DNA of 9,147 nt. It comes from Candidatus Zixiibacteriota bacterium (GTDB lineage Bacteria > Zixibacteria > MSB-5A5 > GN15 > FEB-12). The notes beneath the pieces were generated by a model that saw nothing but the letters and a program-made list of their open reading frames with translations, was not told the origin of the DNA and searched no databases. Below, one piece after another: positions 1 to 6,339 of this stretch. Each line of letters begins with the position of its first letter. The first letter of the stretch is position 1. The stretch is taken from NCBI GenBank assembly GCA_022564135.1, contig JADFLZ010000061.1:1-9147 (forward strand). Reading direction: 5' to 3'. Made by a program: the position numbers and the translations under genes.

Positions 1-459
1 GGGAATTGAGCAGATTGCCACCCGCGATGCCGTTTCTCTGGCTGAGGCTCTTTCCAGTACATTGCGCATGTCATGCTGGTTCCATTTGATAGCGCCGCTA
101 AGATCGGCATGCCCGGGACGGGGAGCGGTTGTTTCATAGGCCAGACGTTTTTCCTTGAGACCTAAATCTGCTGCTATCGGCTCAATCGGGTCCATTATTT
201 TTTGCCAGTTGGGCCAGTCCTTATTTTCTATTATCAGAGTAATCGGGCTGCCCAGGCTGATGCCGTTTCTGACACCGGAGACAATTTTTGCTTTATCATT
301 TTCGATTTTCATCCTGCCCCCGCGCCCGTAACCTTTCTGGCGGCGACTTAATTGAAAATTGATCTTTTCAATGTCTATGGGGAAACCGGCCGGGAAGCCC
401 TCAAGAATAGTGGTCAACTGGGGTCCGTGAGACTCGCCCGCTGTCAAAAATTGTAACAT
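1..459 (-). CDS. aroC: Chorismate synthase, N-terminal 153 residues (cut by window edge)
   Basis: Chorismate synthase makes chorismate from 5-enolpyruvylshikimate 3-phosphate, the last common step of aromatic biosynthesis, using reduced FMN. Reading the minus strand from the ATG at 457-459 gives MLQFLTAGESHGPQL. It contains the family signature GESHG (residues 8-12, His11), a basic RRQKGYGRGGRMKIE segment (39-53), the RPGHAD motif with the second conserved histidine (His117), and the ERASARETA signature (136-144). The reading frame is open to base 1, so roughly the last 200 or more residues lie outside the window; the family is usually about 360-390 residues. The start is fixed because the conserved GESHG begins only seven residues in. 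No Shine-Dalgarno sequence precedes it. The gene lies 79 bases downstream of the HDOD gene and may be an operon tail or have its own promoter. Nothing ties it functionally to the signalling genes. Confidence 0.97.
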   Translation of the reverse strand, partial: MLQFLTAGESHGPQLTTILEGFPAGFPIDIEKINFQLSRRQKGYGRGGRMKIENDKAKIVSGVRNGISLGSPITLIIENKDWPNWQKIMDPIEPIAADLGLKEKRLAYETTAPRPGHADLSGAIKWNQHDMRNVLERASARETASRVAICSIP

Positions 460-469
460 AATAAGCTGT

Positions 470-498
470 TAGATAGCCAATTATCTGTCAGGGGTCAA
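470..498 (-). promoter_or_regulatory. Possible promoter for aroC
   Basis: On the minus strand, TTGACC (493-498) and TATCTA (470-475) are spaced by 17 bases in the 79-base gap before aroC. The -35 match is good (5 of 6 to TTGACA) but the -10 match is poor (3 of 6). If real, transcription would start within a few bases of the aroC ATG, giving a nearly leaderless mRNA. The call rests only on consensus matching, and the sigma factor preferences of this lineage are unknown. Confidence 0.25.
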
Positions 499-538
499 TT
501 GATAGAAATAAAGGAACTTGCATGATTTTCTCAAGATT

Positions 539-1891
539 TCAGCCCGAACTTACCTGATCTTTATTTGCCTCGACAAACCACTCCTGCTCTTTGTCCATTT
601 TTAATATCCGCTGGTTAAGTCTGTCATCCAGATTCATAGCTTCGCTGCAACCGGTCAGCTTATCGTGTTCGGTGTGAGATATCTCTTTAACTTCTTCTAA
701 GACAGCGACAATTTTCTGAATTGATTTGTCTATTACGTTCAGATCTTTGCCGAGATTTTCCTGAAGCTCTTCAAACTGACCGCTTTGGTTGCGGTGGTTC
801 ATGATTTGTGAGCGACCGGATATTGCCATAATCGTGTTATTTATGTAATGAAACAAGGTTGCCATAGCAGCGTTTCTGGCCTCCAGAGCACCCCTGACAT
901 GTTCTTCTTTGAGAAGCTGGCTATTTAAGTCCTGTCTGATTTTAAACAAATGCTCAATAGTAAAATATGCTTTCCAAATTTCCTGATTGGCATTTATCAA
1001 AAGATCCTCTACACTGCCAATATCAACTCCCATAAGCTCAGCCGCTTCGATGGCGCTTGACATCAGCCTGCCGGTAACTGAGTCCATCTGTTCTCTGGTT
1101 AAGGTCAGATTGTCTGCAGCCTCGTTGACCTTAACCAGCCGGTCCTCGAGTGCGGATCTAAAGCCAGAGAAGTTTTCCGGGTTCATCAGACTGGCTAGTT
1201 GAATAGTTGCCTGCATCTTTTTTACTTTTTCAGATAAATTTTCAATCGTCTGACAGCCGATAGCATCGGCCATTTCCTGGGGAAGGCACCATTTTTTGGC
1301 CAGGAGATGGCTGATTTCAAAATGGTCTATTCCCAGTATTTCGATTTCTGCGGAGCGGAGAGATTCTACTTTGCCTTTTAAGGCCAGGACCTGACGATAC
1401 TCAGAGGGGTAGTGATGCACCAGAAATATCAGCCCGATATCGTTTAGCAGTCCGATTATGAACATTTCCTCGGAAGCCTTAAGCTGCAGTTCTCTGGCCA
1501 GACTCTCGGCGGTTGTTGCATTTAGCAGGACGTATGTGAAGAAATCTTTGGGGTCTATTCCGGAGTTCTTTTCAATCAATTCAGGTCTCAGTACTGACGA
1601 AGACAGAGCCAGGTATTTGACGGTTGATACTCCTAATACTGATACCGCTTGGTTAACCGTAGTTGTCTTGGAAAATCTCTGGTAAAAAGTGGAATTAGCT
1701 AAACTCAATATTCTGGCGGTCAAAGCCGGGTCTGTTTTGATAATTTCTGCCAGCCTCTGGGGAGAAAAATCTTCTTTGTCCACTTCATTTAATATCTGAT
1801 AGAGAGATTGCGGTAGAGAAAGCAGATTGCTGTCATCTTTAATTTGCGCAATTATCTTGTCACGGAGCTTATTAGACGCACTTGCAGACAT
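539..1891 (-). CDS. HDOD-domain protein with a C-terminal DHp-like histidine hairpin (downstream paralog)
   Basis: The 450-residue protein is likely cytoplasmic, with no signal peptide or membrane segment. Residues about 18-215 form an HDOD domain, recognised by LPQSLYQIL, IIKTDPALTARILSLANS (50-67), the GLLNDIGLIFL core (147-157) and GIDHFEISHLLAKKW (187-201). HDOD domains are HD-fold modules that lack the metal-dependent hydrolase residues and serve in signalling and regulation. Here the usual H of the LLHDIG-type core is Asn150. After a variable linker (about 231-300), a helical connector (301-340) leads into LFHYINNTIMAISGRSQIM (347-364). This resembles the H-box of histidine kinases (H-x-x-N-N) with His348 in the phospho-acceptor position. 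A second helix follows at about 380-405. No ATPase domain follows; the protein ends in a charged helical tail. ATG at 1889-1891 is supported by the equally long paralog immediately upstream. No Shine-Dalgarno sequence is seen. The exact role is unknown; regulatory scaffold or phosphotransfer partner are the likeliest guesses. Confidence 0.9.
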   Translation of the reverse strand: MSASASNKLRDKIIAQIKDDSNLLSLPQSLYQILNEVDKEDFSPQRLAEIIKTDPALTARILSLANSTFYQRFSKTTTVNQAVSVLGVSTVKYLALSSSVLRPELIEKNSGIDPKDFFTYVLLNATTAESLARELQLKASEEMFIIGLLNDIGLIFLVHHYPSEYRQVLALKGKVESLRSAEIEILGIDHFEISHLLAKKWCLPQEMADAIGCQTIENLSEKVKKMQATIQLASLMNPENFSGFRSALEDRLVKVNEAADNLTLTREQMDSVTGRLMSSAIEAAELMGVDIGSVEDLLINANQEIWKAYFTIEHLFKIRQDLNSQLLKEEHVRGALEARNAAMATLFHYINNTIMAISGRSQIMNHRNQSGQFEELQENLGKDLNVIDKSIQKIVAVLEEVKEISHTEHDKLTGCSEAMNLDDRLNQRILKMDKEQEWFVEANKDQVSSG

Positions 1892-1915
1892 ACCTAAATG
1901 TCGGTATCAGAGACT
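1892..1915 (-). promoter_or_regulatory. Conserved leader block before the downstream HDOD gene
   Basis: The bases just before the ATG read TGATACCGACATTTAGGT on the minus strand. The same block, TGATACCGATATTTTGGGT, precedes the other paralog. Conservation right up to the start codon may be duplication history or a shared translation or regulator signal. The GG immediately before ATG is too close to act as a normal Shine-Dalgarno site. Confidence 0.35.
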
Positions 1916-2003
1916 TTTTCTTTAGAAATGACCAATAAAACGGGGACTCCAGACTGTTTATTAAGCCTAGAATTGGGGGAAATTGCGCAATCTTCTCAGA
2001 ATA

Positions 2004-3356
2004 TCAGCTCGAAGTTACTCGTTCTTTATTTGCTTCTATTGTCCGCTTTTGCTCAATATCCATCTTCGACATCCGCTCTTGAAGTTTATCGTCCAAGTCC
2101 GTTGAAAAGGAATAATCGGCTGACTTATCATGAGCCACGGGGGAAATTTCTTTAACTTCCTCTAAAACAGCAGAAATTTTCTGAATAGCTTTATCGACTA
2201 TATTCAAGTCTTTATCCAGATTCTCCAGAAGAAGATCGGTTTTACCGCTTTTTTTGCGCATACGCATAATCTGAGAGCGTCCAGATACAACCATTACTGC
2301 GTTATTTATATAATGAAACAATGTCGCCATGGCAGCGTTTTTTGCCTCGACCGCAACCCGGTTGCGCTCTTCTTTGGAAAGTTTCTCATTCAGATCCTGC
2401 CTGACTCTAAAAAGGTGCTCAACGGTAAAGTATACTTTCCATATCTCCTGATTGGCCCTTGTCAAAAGATCCTCTATGTTGTCAATTTTTATACCAAGAT
2501 GCCTGGCTGCTTCAATTTCACATAATGTTTGTCTTTTGGTTACCGTATCGAGTTGATTTTTGGTCAATGAAAGTCTCTCTGCAGCCTTTTCGATTTTGGC
2601 CAGACGATATTTGGGATTAGCATCAAATCCCGAAAATTTATCCGGGTTCATCAGAACGGTCAGATTGATTGTATCCTGCATCAGCTTTACTTTTTCGCTC
2701 GCTTTTTCGATTTTCTGGCAGCCGATCGAATTTACCATTTCTCCGGGGAGCTGCCATTTTTTAGCCAAAAGATGACTTATCTCCCGATGGTCAATTCCAA
2801 GTATTTCTATTTCTGCCTCGCAGAGAGTATCAAACTTGCCTTTTAACAACAAAACCTGTCGAAACTCAGAGGGGTAATGCTGCATCAAAAATATCAATCC
2901 AATATCATTTAGCAGACCGACTATAAATAATTCTTCGGAATTCTCAAAATTAAGTTCATTGGCCAGACTTTCGGCGGTAGCCGCATTAAGAAGAACATAG
3001 GTGAAAATATCTTTGGGGTTTATTCCGGAGCTTTGTTCAATTAATTCAGGTTTCAGCACTGACGAAGACAGTGCCAGAAATTTTACCGGTGATGCTTCCA
3101 GTATTGACACGGCCTGGCTGACAGTCGTAGACTGAGAATATTTCTGGTAAAAGGCAGAATTTGCTAAGCTCAATATCCTGGCAGTCAAGGCAGGGTCAGT
3201 TTTGATAATGTCTGCCAGTTTCTCCGGAGAGAAGTCCTCTTTATCTACTTCGTCCAATATTTTATAGAGTGATTGCGGCAGAGAAAGCAGATTGCTGTCA
3301 TCTTTAATTTTCGCAATTATCCTGTCACGGAGCTGAATTGACGTACTTGCTGACAT
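2004..3356 (-). CDS. HDOD-domain protein with a C-terminal DHp-like histidine hairpin (upstream paralog)
   Basis: This is a tandem paralog of the gene just downstream: 450 residues, gapless alignment, about 303 identical positions (67%) by hand count. The domain order is the same: HDOD at about 18-215 (ten-residue blocks such as SNLLSLPQSL and IKTDPALTAR are unchanged), a diverged linker (231-300, under 50% identical), a well-conserved helical connector (ANQEIWKVYF), and the DHp-like hairpin with LFHYINNAVMVVSGRSQIM and its histidine at the same position, 348. Asn replaces His in GLLNDIG here too. I chose the ATG at 3354-3356. A TTG two codons upstream (3360-3362) stays in frame, but the ATG gives exactly the paralog's length and start (MSAS). 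The stop is TGA at 2004-2006. The gene starts 65 bases after the sensor gene's stop, so joint transcription is plausible. No close characterised relative is recognised beyond the HDOD family. Confidence 0.9.
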   Translation of the reverse strand: MSASTSIQLRDRIIAKIKDDSNLLSLPQSLYKILDEVDKEDFSPEKLADIIKTDPALTARILSLANSAFYQKYSQSTTVSQAVSILEASPVKFLALSSSVLKPELIEQSSGINPKDIFTYVLLNAATAESLANELNFENSEELFIVGLLNDIGLIFLMQHYPSEFRQVLLLKGKFDTLCEAEIEILGIDHREISHLLAKKWQLPGEMVNSIGCQKIEKASEKVKLMQDTINLTVLMNPDKFSGFDANPKYRLAKIEKAAERLSLTKNQLDTVTKRQTLCEIEAARHLGIKIDNIEDLLTRANQEIWKVYFTVEHLFRVRQDLNEKLSKEERNRVAVEAKNAAMATLFHYINNAVMVVSGRSQIMRMRKKSGKTDLLLENLDKDLNIVDKAIQKISAVLEEVKEISPVAHDKSADYSFSTDLDDKLQERMSKMDIEQKRTIEANKERVTSS

Positions 3357-3377
3357 ACCCAAAATATCGGTATCATT
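3357..3377 (-). promoter_or_regulatory. Conserved leader block before the upstream HDOD gene
   Basis: TGATACCGATATTTTGGGT immediately precedes the ATG and matches the leader of the other HDOD gene except for one substitution and an indel region near the G run. It lies in the 65-base gap after the sensor gene. No convincing -35/-10 pair is seen there, so a post-transcriptional role or simple duplication carry-over is as likely as an operator. Confidence 0.35.
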
Positions 3378-3421
3378 GGATTTTTGTTTAGATGCTGAAA
3401 AATTGACCCGAAATAATAATC

Positions 3422-6337
3422 TTAGACCGTCTTATCGGCCATAGAGGCTTTAACCAGATTGGTAAGCTGCTCTATCCGAAACGGCTTATAGAGGACTTCG
3501 GTAATACCGGCCTGACGCAGCTCAGACTCCGGCAGACCGGCTTCCCAGCCGGTAACCAGAATTATCGGCACATCAGGATGAGTTTTACGCAGACGTCGGG
3601 CCAGTTCAAGCCCGGACATTGAAGGCATCGACAGGTCGGTCAGGATAAGCTCAAATTTTGTTTTTTCGGCAAGCATTAGCGCCTGCTCACCCGAGGTAGC
3701 AGTAGTTACTTCATAGCCCAATGACTGGCACATGGCCGATATTAATTCGAGAATCACCGGCTGGTCATCGACCGCCAGAATTTTAGACACCTGACTATCA
3801 CTTATGACAGAGTCAGCGGCCTCCGCCTTTTCCCTTACCGGAAATTTGAATGACAAGTACGAAGGCGAACTGCTGAAGCGGTCAAAGGCTACCTGGCAGT
3901 CCTCTTTGCTGATTCTTTCAAGATAGACATCATCCGGGCGGCTCTTTTTTACTTCTTCAGGAAATTGGTAATTGCCGAAACCTGAGACTGCCTCTACCGG
4001 GGGGAAATTCCTCTTATGACGGGAAATATCCAGATAAGCATATTTGTTGTCTGAATAGGTCGATATCGTAATTATATCATCATCCTGCGTCAACGAAGAA
4101 AATCTGGCGATAGCTGAGGTCAGCAAACTTTCGAATTCTTTGTTGCCAAGACTGATTGATTTGAGACTGTTTAGTTTTAATTCTATCTCTCTGGCATGAC
4201 CTGCTATCAGGTACAGATTCTCTGATACATGAGAAAGCTTAAGTTTCTGCCTGGTAATATCATTTATGGAAACTGCTTCTGATTCGACCGGGCTGCTATG
4301 CTGGTTGCTCAGGCCTGAGATAAAGTCCGAAGCAAGCTCGGTTTGGTCTACTATTGACTGCAGCTGTTCCAGGGATTTATCGTCGAGATTCCCTCCCGAA
4401 ATAATTATTTCGGCATTACCCATTATGGCTGAAAGATAATTATTGAGCTTATTGGTCAGCTGCTCCATTTGAGGCGAGTCGACCAGACTCTCCGGCAGCT
4501 CTGCTCTTTTTGAATGATAGCTGTTAAGCGACAGTTTCAGGGAATATAGTCCGCTGCCCAAAGTAATCAGCCTCTCCCATTCTTTTGCCTCAGATGTGCC
4601 TGCTTCAAAAAAGAAAAATACAACAGCTCCGCAGACTTTGTCTGCTTCAATCAGAGGACTGGTGATGGTCAATTCAGGCAAACTGCTCTGGTCACCTAAG
4701 CCTGACAGCAGCTTCTGCCAGTTTTCACTTAACTCACTTACCACAGCTGCGTATTTTTGACTGCCCAGTATAATTTCGCCGGACATATTTTCAAAGACCC
4801 TGCCGACAAAGCCTTCAGCTGCCGCAAATGAGATTTTTTTAAAGGTGTCATTTTTGAGTCCGATTGAATCAACCAGCTTCAATTCGTTATCGCTTTCTTT
4901 GGCAAATGTCATGGCAACGGTCGAATCCGGAAACACAGACAACAGGTGGTTCATCAAAAACCCCGGCTTCTCTTCAAACGTCTGCTGTGAACCAATTCTT
5001 AAGAGCTGAATAATTTTCTCAAAGCCGCGCCGCTGAGTGATGCTTCTAACAGATTGCTCCTGGCGCTCAAAGACCATCATGGCCAGGCGAGAGAAAAGAT
5101 TCAAAATTTTCAGCTGGAAATTATCGAGCGTGTAAGCTTCAGACTCTCTTCTGAGCAGCAGCCCCTGCCCCGGCCGGCTCTCTCCCAGAGGATAGACTAA
5201 AGTCGAAGTTGTAATATAGGCACGGCCATGGTCATCTTCGGATTCTTCATTTATTACCAGAGGTTTGCCTTTGTGCAGAGCTTCGGCCAAAGTTGCCGCA
5301 AACTGCTCGTTAATATTAACCAGCGGCTCGCTGCCTCCAAGTGAGTCCAGCCGTCCGTTTTGAATGGCCACCAAGTGTGCCGAGATACTTCCCGCAAAGC
5401 CTTTTAAACTGCTGCAGAAATTATTTAAAGCGTCGCTCTGCCCCAGATTGGAAATTTCTATCAGTCGCCGGGCGGCGTCGTTCATTTTTGTCTGCTGGGC
5501 CGCGTTGGCTCTGCCAAGATTAGCCAGTTCTTTAGATAAACGCGCAGATTTAATTTTTTCGGCAAGCCATTCTGTTACCGGAGCCAGCACTTTAATATCA
5601 GACGGACCAAAAAGCTTTTCTGTCTCGGACATTAAGATGATGGCGCCGATTCTTTCATCTATGGAAATCAGCGGCAGACATAGAATCGACCTGAATCTGG
5701 AATCCGCCAGCAGAGGCTGACCTTCTGTTTCAAACTTTGTAGAAACCAGCGGCTGGCCTGTTACCAGCGCCTGGCTGATCAGGTTTTCGCTGTCCGGCAG
5801 GTATTCAAAAGCAGCCGTCTCCTTTGACGACAGACCAAACGAGGTGGCCAGTATGGGCTGATTGCGGTTTTTACCTGTTAAAAATATAGCTCCGGCACTG
5901 CGCGGAAAAGTGGCCACAATTTCTTTGATTGACAGACTTAGCAGCTCCAAAAATTGATACGGACTGCGGGCGTCGTTTTGCAAGTTTTGAGCAAGACTCA
6001 ATTTCTGCTCGCGGAATATTATTTCATCTTCTCTCTCACTATAGCCGCGAAACAGCAGCAGAACTCCCCTGGTTACCAGGAAAAGACCGGCTAAAAGCAG
6101 CACAAGATGACTGATATCAATTATGACATAGGCTGAATCTACAAACCAGCCGGAGTATTCCGGAAGCGACCTGACCGCCATCCAGATCGTGGCGAAAAAG
6201 AGCATAATTGCACCGGCTGTAAAAGAGTAATTCCCGGCAGAAATTCCGGATGAAAAAAACTTGAGGCGCTTAATCGTGACAATTGCCGCTGTTGCCAAAA
6301 AGAAAGAAAACAGTATGACAAGTGCAGAGGTTAACAT
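3422..6337 (-). CDS. Membrane triple-GAF sensor with degenerate histidine-kinase region and C-terminal receiver domain
   Basis: The 971-residue protein has three hydrophobic segments (about 1-23, 38-57, 69-96) that anchor it in the inner membrane, followed by a charged helical linker. Three GAF-like regions follow: GAF1 at about 127-265 (RSILCLPL, RIGAIILMS, FGPSDIKVLAPV), GAF2 at about 298-425, and GAF3 at about 438-602 (SIGLKNDTF, EGFVGRVFE). GAF domains usually bind small ligands or mediate dimers; the ligand here is unknown. Residues 622-676 resemble a DHp hairpin (LNNYLSAIMGNAEII), but Asn629 sits where the phospho-accepting His belongs. The following ATPase-like stretch (about 688-834) has no recognisable N-box or D-x-G-x-G box. 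The receiver at 852-965 is intact: Asp857/Asp858, phospho-acceptor Asp901 in TDLSMP, Thr929 and Lys951 in YKPF. It looks like a hybrid histidine kinase whose own kinase has decayed or been repurposed. The ATG at 6335-6337 lies 2 bases after the miaB stop with no Shine-Dalgarno site, so translation may be coupled to miaB. Confidence 0.88.
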   Translation of the reverse strand: MLTSALVILFSFFLATAAIVTIKRLKFFSSGISAGNYSFTAGAIMLFFATIWMAVRSLPEYSGWFVDSAYVIIDISHLVLLLAGLFLVTRGVLLLFRGYSEREDEIIFREQKLSLAQNLQNDARSPYQFLELLSLSIKEIVATFPRSAGAIFLTGKNRNQPILATSFGLSSKETAAFEYLPDSENLISQALVTGQPLVSTKFETEGQPLLADSRFRSILCLPLISIDERIGAIILMSETEKLFGPSDIKVLAPVTEWLAEKIKSARLSKELANLGRANAAQQTKMNDAARRLIEISNLGQSDALNNFCSSLKGFAGSISAHLVAIQNGRLDSLGGSEPLVNINEQFAATLAEALHKGKPLVINEESEDDHGRAYITTSTLVYPLGESRPGQGLLLRRESEAYTLDNFQLKILNLFSRLAMMVFERQEQSVRSITQRRGFEKIIQLLRIGSQQTFEEKPGFLMNHLLSVFPDSTVAMTFAKESDNELKLVDSIGLKNDTFKKISFAAAEGFVGRVFENMSGEIILGSQKYAAVVSELSENWQKLLSGLGDQSSLPELTITSPLIEADKVCGAVVFFFFEAGTSEAKEWERLITLGSGLYSLKLSLNSYHSKRAELPESLVDSPQMEQLTNKLNNYLSAIMGNAEIIISGGNLDDKSLEQLQSIVDQTELASDFISGLSNQHSSPVESEAVSINDITRQKLKLSHVSENLYLIAGHAREIELKLNSLKSISLGNKEFESLLTSAIARFSSLTQDDDIITISTYSDNKYAYLDISRHKRNFPPVEAVSGFGNYQFPEEVKKSRPDDVYLERISKEDCQVAFDRFSSSPSYLSFKFPVREKAEAADSVISDSQVSKILAVDDQPVILELISAMCQSLGYEVTTATSGEQALMLAEKTKFELILTDLSMPSMSGLELARRLRKTHPDVPIILVTGWEAGLPESELRQAGITEVLYKPFRIEQLTNLVKASMADKTV

Positions 6338-6339
6338 TG

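Larger units (their letters stand above)
513..1933 (-). repeat. Tandem duplication, downstream copy
   Basis: This unit holds one HDOD gene and flanking DNA similar to the unit at 1978-3408. Past the stop codons the two copies still match at about 21 of 29 positions (both begin TGA and end with a TTCC at the unit edge). Upstream of the start codons both carry GGTCA, a CTAAA plus A-rich stretch, then TGATACCGA followed by a T-rich run just before the start. Unit edges are estimated by eye. The divergence (about one third of residues) means the duplication is old, not an assembly artefact. Confidence 0.75.
1978..3408 (-). repeat. Tandem duplication, upstream copy
   Basis: This is the direct-repeat partner of the unit at 513-1933, in the same orientation and separated from it by about 45 bases of unrelated sequence (1934-1977). 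The edges were judged from where non-coding similarity fades: downstream shortly after the gene's TGA, and upstream at the GGTCA close to the sensor gene's stop codon. The duplicated unit is therefore a single gene with its leader and a short trailer. Confidence 0.72.

Noticed and set aside
539..1891. Reading the HDOD proteins as active HD-type phosphohydrolases or cyclic-di-GMP phosphodiesterases
   Set aside because: The HD pair position has Asn150-Asp151, and the HD-GYP signature is absent. The fold matches HDOD, which lacks the metal-binding set.
1982..1991. Perfect 10-base palindrome ATTGCGCAAT after the upstream HDOD gene, considered as an operator
   Set aside because: TTGCGCAA also occurs inside the HDOD coding region near 1850 as ordinary codons. 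The equivalent position in the other duplicate is not palindromic. Probably chance.
1934..2003. Search for an intrinsic terminator between the two HDOD genes
   Set aside because: No stem of useful length followed by a T run is present on the minus strand, so no terminator is called.
1898..2155. Plus-strand open frame across the gap between the HDOD genes
   Set aside because: Mostly antisense to the 3' end of the upstream HDOD gene, with a low-complexity translation, no recognisable motif and no ribosome-binding site. The region's clear coding signal is on the minus strand.
5364..5720. 118-codon plus-strand open frame
   Set aside because: It is entirely antisense to GAF1/GAF2 of the sensor gene, where minus-strand coding is strong, and its translation matches no family I recognise.
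3422..6337. Annotating the sensor as a functional hybrid histidine kinase
   Set aside because: Asn replaces the phospho-acceptor His and the ATP-binding boxes cannot be found; only the receiver is convincingly intact.
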